Shown in pieces: positions 32,340-44,283 of a stretch of 64,000 nt of DNA. This DNA comes from Maea johnstoni (taxonomy: Eukaryota; Annelida; Polychaeta; Spionida; Magelonidae). Location: assembly GCA_963942565.1 (NCBI GenBank), contig OZ012690.1, forward strand, positions 12,612,007 to 12,676,006. Direction: 5' to 3'. Below the pieces are notes generated by a model. That model had not been told where the DNA came from. It did not search any database and saw only the letters and a program-made list of their open reading frames with translations. The first letter of the stretch is position 1. Each line of letters begins with the position of its first letter. The position numbers and the translations under genes were made by a program.

Positions 32340-32551
32340 CACTGTAAATCACTTAAATATGGCGTCAGCATTATATAGCGCAATTAAGTTATTGTCCTGG
32401 ATAGCGTGATCTAAATATAGCGGTGAATGGGAACAGCAGGAGGAAGTTCAATTACGAATTTAATAAAGACATGGATTTACAATAGCGCATATGGGCAGAG
32501 CGCTATTATCGCTATCTTATTGTTCCCGCTATAATTAAGTGAATTACAGTA
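32340..32551 (-). mobile_element. Family C MITE
   Basis: CTGTAAATCACTTAAATATG at the left and TTAAGTGAATTACAGTA at the right. The body matches the copies at 26572, 47786 and 56583. Confidence 0.88.
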
Positions 32552-32912
32552 TGTGTGAGACCAGGGACATATATATGGAGGTCGTTCTTTTTCTTTGACA
32601 AAATGTTCGCTCTGTCTGTGAATGGATTTGATAGACCTGAACGATTCATGTAAAAGCTATTTCAATTTCCATCAAGATTGCATCATGTTCTAGTAGGGTT
32701 CAAAGTTTTCCCAGTGCACTGTAGTATCGTATTAAGTATCATACCCCGGGGTGTTATTATACTGAAAAAATGCACTGCGACGTAGTCCAAGAATTACCCC
32801 ATTCGTTGCACTGGTATTGGACGTATAAAAACTCTTGTGTCCCCGTCTTAGATGACGATTATCGTGTACTCGTATTCCCGTCCCTCAAACTGGTATGAGT
32901 TGGGCACCCAGT

Positions 32913-33129
32913 TAGCTTAGATTTTCTGTTAGCACCAAATATTCTAGACGAGGTAGCCATTGTGGTCCATTTAGTTTACACTTATCTCACCAGGATTCAG
33001 TTTGATTAAAATATAGATATCTGAGGATCAGGTGGTGCCATCTATCTACCATACCTGGTACTACACCACACTGCTTGGTCAGCACAGAAGGGAATGTCAA
33101 CTTTTTAGGGACTAGGAACCTAGTCTAGG
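32913..33129 (+). mobile_element. Family A hairpin-ended element
   Basis: Begins with a degraded left hairpin, then TTAGCACCAAATATTCTAGA and the family body; ends GACTAGGAACCTAGTCTAGG. It has a short internal deletion near the left end. No coding capacity. Confidence 0.85.
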
Positions 33130-33495
33130 CACACAGTGTATACGTCTTTTTCCAGGTATGATAATTTATTGTTACGATAAGAGAAAACCTCGGTGGGAGA
33201 GAACATATGTATTCACGTAAGTGTTTGTAAAAACTCGAGTAGGTAAATATCCGGGAATTGCTGAATAGGTTTTATAGAATTAATCATTCCGCCCATTTTT
33301 CTTCCTGATCCAAGATCATGAGCGACATTCCCAGGAGGAAATCTGAATTCTAGATAAAGAACAGGCCGTTTATATCGCCTGCTCTTATATGCAGCCATAA
33401 ATCATGCATAACTGTATAGACGTGATGAATACCAACATTGTGCACTTAAACATCTGCTGATATAGGTGGCACTGGGCACGGAGAGTACCCCACAA

Positions 33496-33759
33496 CCTAG
33501 ACTAGGCTCCTAGTCCCTGAAAAGTTCACATTCCCTTCTGTGTTGACCAAGCACTGTGGTATGGTACCAGGTATGGTAGATAGATGGCACCACCTGCTCC
33601 TCCTATCTCTATAGGTTTACAGGTGTCATAATCAAACTGAATCCTGGTGAGATAAATTTAAACTAAATTGACCACTGTGGCTACCTACACTATTTGGTGC
33701 TTTGTAACAGAAAAAAACATAACAGAAAAATACATATGACAGCCTAGAAATCTAGGCTA
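33496..33759 (-). mobile_element. Family A hairpin-ended element
   Basis: Reverse orientation: CCTAGACTAGGCTCCTAGTC at the left and GCCTAGAAATCTAGGC at the right. It is flanked by CCCACAAC on both sides, an 8-bp duplication. Confidence 0.85.
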
Positions 33760-34999
33760 CCCACAACCCAGGAAACCCTGACGCCTTACTGCAAAGTACA
33801 GTTGCATCGTTACAACCCAACAGCGGAATTGGATTGTGCGCAATTGCAGTACTCCGTGGTACTCGTCTTTTAACATGTATAGGGACAAGCTGGCGCTGGC
33901 CAGATTTGCTGATCGAAGTAACGAGAATTTTATAAGACTTTCCACTTAAAGCTCGCTCTCTCTCTCCACCAAGTTTCCCCATATCTGAGCCGTCTACCAC
34001 CTTGTGAGTGGACCTTTTGCCGTGTCTCACTGCTGCACGCGGTCTGATTTCGACAACTGGTATTAGTCATAGTCATGAAAGTGCACCTAGAAGAGACCCT
34101 TCTCGCTACAGTTCCCCAAAAGCAGAGCGCTCTTGTGAGGTACGAATCACGGTCGGGCATTTGAGTAAGTTGACAGTGTCTTAGGGCTGCCAGTGACTTA
34201 CAAATAAATGGCTTGTCACCAATTAAACTTAATATGGTAAAAACGTGACAATCATCAAAATCCCAAATCCCTGTCTCACCACGGCACGATGCGTGCGATT
34301 CGTTCGTGTTGACATTTAGTCATGTATCACCGCTACACACGGCCGTGGCGGGGCTCGCGCCTGGGGAGGCCACGAGGAAGGTTCTTCTCGGCGGCCTGGT
34401 CAATCTCTGAGAGAAATCTTACAGGAGCGCTCTATTGCATTTCACGTTGATTTTCCGCCACGTCCCACTTTCCCTTTAGGTCTGGGTTTTGGAATTGGCA
34501 GGGACGTAAAATCCAATTCCTTCCTGATTTTTATGTTTGTGAAATCGACTTATCAGCGGAAATGCCAACCCAAATGAAACAGCATAGGGCGCTTAACCCA
34601 TTTCTCGCCTTCCTTGCCCCGAAAGACGGGGTTGGGTGTTCCTGTTGGACCCCGCCCTTCGCAGCACCAGCTCCCATTCCACAGGCATGCGCCCAGACGG
34701 CCTGGCCCAGATTCCGCGCCTCCCGCCGCCTCCGCCCACGCGCTCATCCCGCAGACGAGCCAATACTATGGCCGCCATACTGGAACAATATTCATACGCC
34801 AGCTTCTCACAGCCGCTGTCTCCCTTCCCAGGTTGCTATGGAAACCAAAATACTCGCGCTACATGTAGTTTTTTTTTTACCATGCCAGTGATGTTCCCTT
34901 GCGCTGCCTGCCTGACAAGGGCTGCTGGTAGATATAGAATGTCGGCCGCTGAGAGGATCGCATCCCGTTCAGCCACCTGTTACATGCTTGTAGAGGGCT
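33760..34999. other. GC-richer unique stretch with X-box-like site
   Basis: CpG-containing sequence, densest at 34600-34850. GTTGCTATGGAAAC at 34832-34845 matches an RFX X-box in form. Several overlapping frames exist on both strands, none convincing. It may be regulatory or the edge of a CpG-rich promoter; no exon is identified. Confidence 0.4.
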
Positions 35000-35215
35000 T
35001 TAGGAGTTCCTCCAGCAATTGTTGTCTGGATCTATTATACTTTTTACAATAACTTCAGAATTGCGGATGATTTTACAAAATATTTCAAGGAGAGTTGTTG
35101 ACAATATTCTGATGAACATTTCCCTTTCAAATATTTTTCTACGTATGCGTTTGCCTGCAAGATTTCATCAAAATTGTCAGTCTGTTTTTGGCCGCTGTGA
35201 GCGTTAATGGGTTAA
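35000..35215 (+). mobile_element. Family D piggyBac-type MITE
   Basis: Core with CAATTGTTGTCTGGATCTAT; right end GCGTTAATGGGTTAA; left end degraded. Confidence 0.82.
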
Positions 35216-36412
35216 TACAGTCCTTGAATAAATGTTTGTCTGAAATAATAAAAAAAATCTGACTTTTGGGGGTTTTTAAGGGCCAAATGAGAATCACCAA
35301 ATGAGCTGAAAGCCCTTAATGACAGCTGCTCAGTCTGCACACCACCCATTAAGTGATTTCTTACTTTCGTCGAAATATACACATATGCTAATTAAGCCTG
35401 CATAAAATCTACTCTTACACTTAGGCGTCGTCACCAAAGAGAAAGTGCTGTGTGTATTACGAGAGGAACTTGGTCTCCAGTTGGCTTCTTATCCTATTGC
35501 AGCGTTTGCCAGTTACTATACCGTGAAATATGTCTTTACGATATTTTATTTAAAAAAGTGTATTTAAGATAATGTACCTAGATATTTCTCACGTTCTATA
35601 TTTTGTCCTATTGTATCCTATTTAAATTCTTGACCCTCATTGGAAGACTGACATGGTAAAAATAGTATTGGAATTGCATTTCCCATGCGCAATGAATGAT
35701 GTTCCACTTATCTTCCTTTGCAATGGGAGGAGGTTAATAATAATAAATAATAATAACAATACGTTTATTTGTCTTAAGTATTACAAAAGTCGTATATATG
35801 AAAGAACATTGACATTGGGATCACCATAATATACATAAAATACAAGCGAGATAAATACGCCATCGGCGATAAGGTCTAATAACAGAAGTTGCTACCCCTC
35901 TGGCGTGACACATTTGTATATTGTTGTACATCTAGATTTGAATTGGATATGCTACTTTCAAAATATAAATATCGGTAGTAAAATTCCTCTTCTCGTGCAC
36001 ACAATTTAGATTTCGGTATTTCGTCCAATATGGCTATTATTTGATTTGATTGAACATTATACTAATCTCTGTGGAATACTGATTAAGACTATAAAAGAAT
36101 TATGTTGCAGATTTTCTCACAGTTTTTCCTCAGTCGTTGTAATTTGTTCCATGTATTTTGTTTTTAGATGTTTTCTGTGTGCTTTGTATTTCTTCTATTG
36201 TTAGACTTCTATTGTTATGTGAAAGATAACCGTTGTACTCCGCACGACTTTGTATACTTATCGTTGCAGTCAACAAACATTCAATACAATTGTAAAATTC
36301 ATTGGACATTCCTTATTATCAAAAGCTAGATTTCGGTAGTGCCTTTATTACCAAAGTTTTGACTGCCTCTATATGAGACATAGTCAAACATGAATTAAAC
36401 CAGTGGACTGCC
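35216..36412. other. Non-coding stretch, possible LINE tail
   Basis: TAATAATAATAAATAATAAT at about 35738-35760 followed by ACGTTTATTTGTCTTAAG could be the 3' tail of an old retroelement on the minus strand. Not assignable to a family. Confidence 0.35.
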
Positions 36413-36440
36413 CGGGGGGGGGGGGGGGGGGGGGGGGCAC

Positions 36441-38990
36441 TTTTTTTTTGTTTTTAAAGAACTTTGGATCACCCATAGTTCATTTATTTTGTTTTCCAAT
36501 ATTATAACAAGAACAATTGTAACAGAATAGGTAAACTAAAACAGATAAATTACATAAAGTCATCACAAAGAGTACAGTATCTTTCATGAAAAATAAATCT
36601 TATCTATACATTTTATGTACAATGATACTTGCCTCCCTTTTTACACACAGTACAACATTGGAGGTCTTTATGAGACTAATAAACGTCACAAGAGCGGCTG
36701 CTGATATTATGTCTATATACTATTTCTATTAATAAAAGTGGGTTTTTTGTTTAATATAATGTGAGGTATTTTTCCCACCTCCTCTCATATTGTTCAATCT
36801 TATCATTTTCGTTGGCGTATATTTCTTCCGACTCTCTTTCGATTTCTAATAATGCCTTAAAGTGCATTAGCGAGTAGATATTGCCTTTTCCCCTATTTTG
36901 ATAGATCAGTTTTTTGGCTATTATAATAATTAAGTTAAAGAGGGGATCCATTTCTGTGTCCCCAAAGATTAAAATGTGATGTTCTAATCTAAAGTTTCTG
37001 TAGCCAATTTCAGTAAGGAAAGTATTTATGTCGGACCATAGATTTCGAGCTCTTTCACAGAAAATAAAGGCATGTTCATTAGTTTCTATCTGTTGGCAGA
37101 ATTCACAATTGTCTGACTCTTTTATGTTCATACGGAAAAGTCTTGCATTTGTCGCTACTCTTCCAAACCAGATTTTATATTGGATATCCCATAGGTACAT
37201 ATTCCGAGTTGTTTTTCTAAAGGTTTTGATTGATTGCTTTACCTCCTCTGCTTCGATATCTTGTAGAATATCTATGTCCCATTTTTGTGATATTTCAACT
37301 AATAGTTTGTTTCCATATTGACCTGTTTTTCTATATAGATTTTGACATCCCTTTTTCTCCGAGAAAACTATATTTAGCAGATAGGGTCGGTATGGTCCTG
37401 TATTTTCTATCTGTTTTTTTGCATTTTTAATAAAACCTTTAATACTCTGTTTAATTGACATGTATTCTAAGAAATTTAGGGTAACATTTTTTGTTCTTTC
37501 TATTTCTTCTTTTGTCATTATATCCCATGATCTATCTAGTAAGTCTGCTATCATATAAACATTATTCTTTTGCAATTTTTTGATTATAGGTAATTTTAAC
37601 GTTTGGTCAAACCATAAGGGCCAACATAGATAGTCTTGGTCTGTGATTGGTGTCAATATGTTTCTCAGGTCGATAATTGATTGGATAACATCTTTCCAAA
37701 ATCTATTGGTTATTGTTTTTAATTTTTGAACAGTGAAATCGTTGCCATACATCCAACATTTGTCTATTTCGTAGGCCAGTGCAAAGTTTGTCCATCCACT
37801 ATCTGTTAAGATAATTCTTCTTAACCATGTTAATTTTAGTGTGGATGAGAACCTTTTTAGGTTATGTAATTGCATGCCGCCTAACTCAAGGGGATATTCT
37901 AGAATTTCCTTTCTAAATTTGGGTGGTTTAGTTCCCCATAGGAAGTCATTCGTGATATGTTCTAATTCGTCCAAAAGTGGTGGTGAAGGGTCTGGCAGGG
38001 ACAGCAGGATGTGAGTTATCATGCTAGAGGCTAGGCTTTTAAAAACCGAGATTTTACCATTTAGAGTCAATCGTCTCCTTTTCCATTGTCTCAGAATTTT
38101 TCTCATTTTCGGAAATTTTAATTTACAGTTATTATCTGTTATCTTGTTTAACTCTTTTGTATTGAAGTGTATGCCTAGTAGCACAAACTCATTTGTGAGT
38201 TCTAATTTTCCATTTTCTAAACCTATCATCCTGCCGTCCCGTGCCACACCTAGCTGCACAACTTTGGTTTTTTCAATATTTACTTTAAGCCCTGAGACAA
38301 GATGGAAATCGTTTAGAGTATCTAGTACTCTATTTAAACATTTTTTACAGTTTTTGGTTATGAGAGTGGTGTCATCGGCATATTGTGATATTTTATGTTC
38401 GTATCCAAAAATCGTCAATCCTTCTATATTTTTATTTTCCCTAATGGCAATGCCTAATATTTCTGCACAAATTACAAAGATGTAGGGTGAGACAGGGTCA
38501 CCCTGTCTACACCCTCTTTGCAGATTTATTGGTTCAGAAAAGTACCCGTTTTGAGAGACTATAGCCTTAGAGCCGTTTTGTAGTATTTTTATCCAGTTTA
38601 ATATTTTTTCTCCAAAATTACATAATTCGAAAGTTTTTTGTATGAATTTCCAGTCCAACGTATCAAATGCTTTTTCGAAGTCTACGAGTATCATAAATCC
38701 ATCAGTATTAGTTGTCTCGCATTCTGTCATTATGTCGTGTATCAGTCTAATGTTTTCTCCAATAAATCTATTCTGCACAAAGCCTTTTTGGTCGTTGTGT
38801 ATTAATTCTTCTAATGTTGATCTTAACCTTTCAGCTAGTAAACCACTAAAAATTTTGTAAGTAGAATTCAGTAATGTGATCGGTCTCCAGTTTTTCATAT
38901 ATCTTCGATCTTCATTGACCCTTAATTAATTTGTAGTTTCCCGGATTATTCCCTTACCACTTGCAGAGTCGGTAGGGAGGTAAATGAAAA
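36441..38990 (-). mobile_element. Tx1/L1-like LINE, 5'-truncated
   Basis: Non-LTR retrotransposon on the minus strand, 5'-truncated: no endonuclease region is found upstream of the reverse transcriptase. The 3' end runs through about 310 bases after the stop to an A-rich tail (poly-T on the plus strand at 36441-36456). Confidence 0.88.
36751..38898 (-). CDS. LINE reverse transcriptase (C-terminal part of ORF2)
   Basis: 715 residues of ORF2. RT motifs in order: NWRPITLLNSTYKIFSGLLA (motif 1), DQKGFVQNRFIGENIRLIHD (2), ILVDFEKAFDTLDW (3, catalytic Asp), GCRQGDPVSPYIFVICAEIL (4), SQYADDTTLI (5, YADD) and SGLKVNIEKTKVV (6). A thumb region follows, then a C-terminal WFGRVATNARLF with C-x2-C and H-x4-C (CEFCQQIETNEHAFIFC), a zf-RVT-type finger. 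The motif 1-2 wording is that of Tx1/L1-clade elements. Just upstream the frame still reads KGIIR and VNEDRRY, as expected of the family, but has an in-frame stop at about 38930; the endonuclease is absent. All RT catalytic residues are intact, so the copy was probably dead on arrival by truncation and is not very old. Confidence 0.9.
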   Translation of the reverse strand: MKNWRPITLLNSTYKIFSGLLAERLRSTLEELIHNDQKGFVQNRFIGENIRLIHDIMTECETTNTDGFMILVDFEKAFDTLDWKFIQKTFELCNFGEKILNWIKILQNGSKAIVSQNGYFSEPINLQRGCRQGDPVSPYIFVICAEILGIAIRENKNIEGLTIFGYEHKISQYADDTTLITKNCKKCLNRVLDTLNDFHLVSGLKVNIEKTKVVQLGVARDGRMIGLENGKLELTNEFVLLGIHFNTKELNKITDNNCKLKFPKMRKILRQWKRRRLTLNGKISVFKSLASSMITHILLSLPDPSPPLLDELEHITNDFLWGTKPPKFRKEILEYPLELGGMQLHNLKRFSSTLKLTWLRRIILTDSGWTNFALAYEIDKCWMYGNDFTVQKLKTITNRFWKDVIQSIIDLRNILTPITDQDYLCWPLWFDQTLKLPIIKKLQKNNVYMIADLLDRSWDIMTKEEIERTKNVTLNFLEYMSIKQSIKGFIKNAKKQIENTGPYRPYLLNIVFSEKKGCQNLYRKTGQYGNKLLVEISQKWDIDILQDIEAEEVKQSIKTFRKTTRNMYLWDIQYKIWFGRVATNARLFRMNIKESDNCEFCQQIETNEHAFIFCERARNLWSDINTFLTEIGYRNFRLEHHILIFGDTEMDPLFNLIIIIAKKLIYQNRGKGNIYSLMHFKALLEIERESEEIYANENDKIEQYERRWEKYLTLY

Positions 38991-39562
38991 TAAAATAGAA
39001 ATCCTGTTTTTGTTTTTTCTGAACCCAAGCATTACCAAGTCGGGAAATAAAATAAAACTATTAGTTCAACTTAAACATATTCTTTTCATGATCACATGGT
39101 TTATTTTGTTTTTTTGTTTCTTTATTGACATTTGTCTATTGTTTTATATATTTAATTTAAAATCTCATTGTTATATATTCCTCATCAGATACTGTTGTGT
39201 TGGGTCGGTCGTTTAAATAAGAGTGATTTTTTTTCTTTCGAGTGGTTTATTTTTACTTTGGTGGATCCGAATATATTTATCTGGTCTCCAATAGGTGTAA
39301 AAAAGGTTTTGTACTGTGTACCTGCAGCTACATGTATGACCTCTCATGTATTTATCTCACAAAATGAGAGAAAAAATCTTCTTTATCTTAAATGGCAGGG
39401 ACATGTACTCCTCAACTATGAACTAATGAGGATGGCAGCACCAGTTACGGGAAAAATATAGTTGTTGTTGCATCATCCTACACCAGGTGTCACTATAATC
39501 ATAATTCGGGATCAAAGGAGGGGCTCAACTTGAATGAATCATGATGAATACTGTAGATTCAC

Positions 39563-39762
39563 NNNNNNNNNNNNNNNNNNNNNNNNNNNNNNNNNNNNNN
39601 NNNNNNNNNNNNNNNNNNNNNNNNNNNNNNNNNNNNNNNNNNNNNNNNNNNNNNNNNNNNNNNNNNNNNNNNNNNNNNNNNNNNNNNNNNNNNNNNNNNN
39701 NNNNNNNNNNNNNNNNNNNNNNNNNNNNNNNNNNNNNNNNNNNNNNNNNNNNNNNNNNNNNN
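39563..39762. other. Assembly gap, 200 N
   Basis: Exactly 200 undefined bases. The flanks (38991-39562 and 39763-40197) hold nothing I recognise. Confidence 0.99.
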
Positions 39763-40197
39763 CTTATAGCTGATCGAGGAGTTGGCTACGAAATCCGGGC
39801 CATGTTTAGTGGTGAGCCACTGCGAGAGGTCGCTGCATAATGCACTAGACCGCTTAGCCATGGAGTCGCCCCATTCTTGACCTAGCGCCCTCTTTAATTT
39901 AACGTAACTAGTACCTCCTTCAGACTCGTGCATGTGAGATAGTTGCCAATGACTTGGGGTTAAGCGGTGGTTTTCGCCGGGTACAGCGGTCTCCTACACC
40001 TCTTACAACAAACTACATGTAGTTGCGACTAGTGACGACAAACGAAAGCCCAAATCGAAATTGCCTTCAAGCTAGCATCCCCTCTCATCTTTCACATGGG
40101 AACCTAATCGAAAATCTAGACGATAATTTTACCTATTATTTGATAGATTTAAACATGTATGAATTCCACGTATAGCTAGTTTGGCACCGTTAAGCGT

Positions 40198-40467
40198 AGC
40201 CTAGATTTCTAGGCTGTCATATCAGGCTGGTCATAGGCATTTTTTGTCGTCAAGTGTTTCTGTTAACGGACAGCAAGTGGTCAATGTGACCAGAATGTCC
40301 AAATTAGTGCACATTAATGTCACCAGGTGAATAGAGAACTCAGTTCGAGTATGAAACCTCCAGAGGTAGTGGCACTAGGTGGTGCCATCTGTCTACCATA
40401 ATTGGTCCTACACCATGCCGCTTGGTCAACACAGAAGGGAATGCTAACTTTAGAGGGACTAGTAGCC
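40198..40467 (+). mobile_element. Family A element, diverged
   Basis: Starts AGCCTAGATTTCTAGGCTGT. The middle is rearranged compared with other copies; GGTGCCATCTGTCTACCATA and the GGGACTAG end are conserved. It lies a few bases from a family D copy. Confidence 0.75.
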
Positions 40468-40473
40468 TTTTTT

Positions 40474-40678
40474 TTAACCCATTAATGCTTAAGAGTTCCT
40501 TCAAAAATTGTCGTCTGGATATATGATACTTTTGACAATAACTTCAGAATTAAGTTTGATTTTACAAAATATTTGAAGGAGAGTTGTTGGCAATGTTCTG
40601 AATAACATTTCTCATTCAAATATTTTCCCAGCTTTTGCCTGCAAGATTTCATCAAAATTGTCCGGCTGCTTTTGGCCT
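40474..40678 (+). mobile_element. Family D MITE, right end missing
   Basis: Intact TTAACCCATTAATGCTTAAG left end and core, stopping after CTGCTTTTGGCC. It starts about seven bases after a family A copy ends. Confidence 0.8.
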
Positions 40679-41094
40679 TGGACGTATTTCCGCACTCGTC
40701 ATAGTTGTTATCAGAGGCACACCTAGAATGATTTATTATTTAATATGACCTTTTTATCATCTTCGTTGTAAACAAAGAATTATCTCACTGGTACATTTAT
40801 GCTCATTTATCTGTTTAGTTATCTATCCATTAATTCACTTACTTGCTCATTCACTTGCTCTGTCTATCTATAGTGTTTTCGTCGAAATGCCGAACAGCCA
40901 TGTTAAAGGTCAGAGCTAGGCGGAGAGTACACGGACCCACCCTTCCCCCTCCCCATACACCTCATGGTTTGTCTTTTTTGCATATTGAACATTTTAAAGT
41001 TATGTCACCAATGAAGTCACCAGGTGGATATCTAGAATAGTCCCTGAAATGTGACAATTACTATACCCTCTGAGTTGACCAACCAGTGGAGTGC

Positions 41095-41355
41095 TACAGT
41101 GCAGACATTTAATTCTTGCACTAAATGCGTGGGTAGCCCAGGCTTAATACACGACCGCATGCCCGATTGCCACCCAGTTTCCTTGGTCATGGATGTTTGG
41201 ATTACCTCACAGCTGAAAGTGGCTTTGATTTGCAAACTATGTGGGTAATTTGTGTGTTTGGCTTGTATCTATGCTTTTTATATGTGGGTGTTTGTACAAC
41301 CAGGCACTGGCAGACGCCCAGTCGACTGGTGCAATAATTAAATGCCTGTACTGTA
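41095..41355 (-). mobile_element. Family E MITE (TA/CAGT ends)
   Basis: TACAGTGCAGACATTTAATT at the left and the inverse GCCTGTACTGTA at the right. The body matches 46886-47147 in reverse. Confidence 0.82.
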
Positions 41356-41369
41356 GCAGTGGTGTAGTC

Positions 41370-41530
41370 GTTGGATGCCCAGTAGCGGGCTGGCCTGGTC
41401 GCTATATATGAATGTGCGGCACTGATGTGCGGTGTTGTGGAAGGCTGGCTGTGGCGCTTCTGCAAGTGAAAGAACACTTGGAACTACTTGTTAAGAGTAG
41501 GAAACTTATTCCCGACTCCCGGTTTCTTTT
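41370..41530. repeat. Dispersed repeat Q, copy 1
   Basis: GGTCGCTATATATGAATGTG, then GTGCGGTGTTGTGGA and GAACTACTTGTTAAGAG resemble 61015-61135 in order and spacing. Confidence 0.6.
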
Positions 41531-41835
41531 GCAATTCACAAAAAGTGATGAGGTCAATAAATCTTAGTATTTGCATTTGTATGTTTATTGAATTATTCTT
41601 TGGGTATACAAAATCAAACTTCATACATCTTTTAATCAAGCAAGAAGAAACTTTGTATATGAAATAACAGTCTTGACAAAACGAAATAATACGATATAGG
41701 ATTACAGAGGAGAAGCACATCACTCACTAACGGATGAGGTACATCATGTAACCCTTTACTATAGGTACACATTGTGAGAGTGCTCTCACATAATATAAAT
41801 AAACCAGGGGACGAGTTAGACGCGTAAAAGCTTGT

Positions 41836-42065
41836 TTAACCCATTCACACTTAAAAGGTCATATGAAAATTGTCGTCTGGACCTATGGTAGTTTTGATAA
41901 TAACTTTGGAATTAAGAAAGATTTTACAAAATATTTGAAGGAGAGTTGTTGGTGAAGTTCTGAACACCATTTCTCCTTCAAAAAGTTTCTCAATTTTGCA
42001 TTGCCTACAAGATTGCATCAAAATTGTCAGGCTGTTTTTGGCCGCTGTGAGCATTGATGGGTTAA
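41836..42065 (+). mobile_element. Family D piggyBac-type MITE
   Basis: TTAACCCATTCACACTTAAA at the left and GAGCATTGATGGGTTAA at the right, with TTAA at both edges. Confidence 0.88.
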
Positions 42066-43011
42066 AAAAGTCCAGAGCTGGATCCGATAGACTGGTAACA
42101 AATGTAGCCAGTAAAAGAACATGGCACTTAACAGGTGTACACATCTGGCTTCTCAGTTGAATTTCTTTGATAGCACTTATTATGCTTTTATCAAATACAT
42201 TTATATACAAAAAACTTTAAATAGGCATACCTTTTACAATCCTATTAATCTGCATATGTATATTTATCGCTGATATGTCGTCTATCTATTACAACAGAAT
42301 GCCGTACAGTGTAATGCATTATAATGCAATTGGCCTCTAATTCACTTTTTCGCTTAATCTGGAAAGTTTTTCAATGTTGTAATAAGGAAAGAAATTCAAA
42401 AAATGAAACCCTCCTATTAATCGCGTCCCTGTGAGTAAACCGATGACCCTCGCTTATCATAAGTATGTTACTAGGGACACAAAGGTGGACGACGGTGTTA
42501 TGCAAACTCAGCCTAAGTGTTTGGCCATGCGCAATGTCCCATACTTAGTAAATGCCCCGACCCCTGGTGGCCGTTTTTGCACACTCCGCGAATAAACCTA
42601 CTCCAATCAATAATTCTAGAAAATCATGGGTCTACTTCACCAAATTGATTCACAAAAACTGTATTTTAAGAGGAGATAAAAAATTCTCCAGAATAAGCTG
42701 AGGTTGGAGGCAGTAGAATTTTGACCTGAGGATGATTTGGGAGAATTCTGCTCCTCGGGGCAACATCGCTATCAGCGGGTCAAGTGCTGAGTGGCGGAGG
42801 CCAAAACTGTTTCCGGTTTCCATGGCAATGGAGCGAGGAGTCGATGTGGGACTAGTGTGGGGCTGAGCAGATGTTAGAGTACGAGAGAGAGGCAGCTAGT
42901 GGGCGGCGTGTGTGCCTAATCAATACAACCGTCTGCAGGGTTCATGGCAACCGTCACTGGTATAGGATAGGTAACCTCTCACTAACACCGTGGGCTAGCA
43001 CGCTAAGATAG
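42066..43011. other. Unique non-coding stretch with two X-box-like sites
   Basis: GTTTCCATGGCAAT at 42816-42829 and GGTTCATGGCAACC at 42939-42952, about 110 bases apart, match or nearly match RFX X-box motifs. No frame of note. Confidence 0.4.
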
Positions 43012-43022
43012 GGTTACAGGTA

Positions 43023-43245
43023 GCCTAGCTACAAGGCTCTATTATGATTCTACTTTATTATATATAGAAGCCTGCACCTATACTAGATAGGGACTTGTGG
43101 CCTACTGTTGACCATTTAGTTCACACAACTGCCACACGAGGGAAATTAGTGTTTAATAGACGTATTTCCATCTGACTTCCTAGTATACTGCAGTGCCATC
43201 TATCCACAAGGGATGACATCTAAATATGGCCTGGGAGGCAGGCTA
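43023..43245 (+). mobile_element. Family B hairpin-ended element with 11-bp duplication
   Basis: Flanked by exact GGTTACAGGTA at 43012-43022 and 43246-43256. It has the same body and hairpin ends as 30501-30716. Confidence 0.88.
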
Positions 43246-43515
43246 GGTTACAGGTAGAACAGGCTCCTACTCACTGAAAAGTTACCATTTCCTTCTGAGT
43301 TGACCAACCAGTGTGGTGTAGTACAAGAAATGCAACATAGATGGCACCGTATGGGCGTATGGTTCTCCCTTCTCTAGTGATTTCATACTCAAATTCAACC
43401 CTCTATTCACCTGGTGAGATAAATGTAAACTGATTTGGTCAGTCAGGCTACGTTGTGTCTGTTATCAGACTTAAAGGCAGATGAAATATATATGACAGCC
43501 TAGATATTTAGGCTA
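43246..43515 (-). mobile_element. Family A element, diverged
   Basis: Reverse copy with GGCTCCTACTCACTGAAAAG at the left and GACAGCCTAGATATTTAGGC at the right. A family B copy sits directly beside it, with GGTTACAGGTA shared on both sides of B. Confidence 0.75.
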
Positions 43516-44109
43516 GTTACAGGGTAATGGATACTGGGAAAAAGTATTGCTCCTAGATATAGCAAGTAAGGAAATATATGCATTTAAAGGAAAGACTGAA
43601 CTAGTGTTTAACAATCACATTTTATAATAACCCACGTTCATTCTATTCCTGATGGAAATGCAACTGCAAACGGCATTCACTGTATATTTACTAGAATGAA
43701 GATAATCTTGATGTACACTGGGGAGAGGGATACTTCAATTGGCAAACCTGTTCCCATTGCAAAACTTGCCTAAATTTAACTGTGGTCAATGTTAAGTGTA
43801 TGTCTGTTGTCTATCCGTATTTTTCGTAGTTGTTGTAAAATGTTCCCATACTATACATGGAACTTTTTTCATTTTAAAACGTTTTTTCTTCATTTTTTTC
43901 GTATTACATCAATATGTGTTATCCATAGGACTTGGGGAAGTCTAAAGTCCATCTCCCATTCTGTAGAACTCCACTCTACTGGTGGATGTATGAATCTGCA
44001 TTTACTCAGATAGAACTTATAGAAATCATTACAGTTGAAATCATAATAGTACAAACGGATACACACGTAAAAAATTAGCCAAAGGAAGAATGTTAAAACA
44101 AAAGCATTA

Positions 44110-44283
44110 TACAGTGAAACCCCTCGAAGTGACCACCTCTCTTAGTTGACCACGCCTCTAACGTGACCCCTATTTTGCCAGTCCAAAACGTTTCTCCTAT
44201 TAGTTCTGTAGTAAAGGGAAGCCCTCTACGTTGACCAGTAGTTACCATCCCACAGGTGGTCACTTTAAACAGGTTTTACTGTA
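44110..44283. mobile_element. Family J pogo-type MITE
   Basis: TACAGTGAAACCCCTCGAAG at the left and GGTCACTTTAAACAGG, TTTTACTGTA at the right. TA edges and CAGT ends; about 174 bp. A solitary end-like fragment occurs near 56535-56575. Confidence 0.82.

Noticed and set aside
34562-34891. Overlapping frames in a CpG-richer region as a host exon
   Set aside because: Several frames on both strands are equally open, which reflects GC content. No recognisable product.
38021-38485. 154-codon plus-strand frame
   Set aside because: Antisense shadow of the LINE reverse transcriptase.
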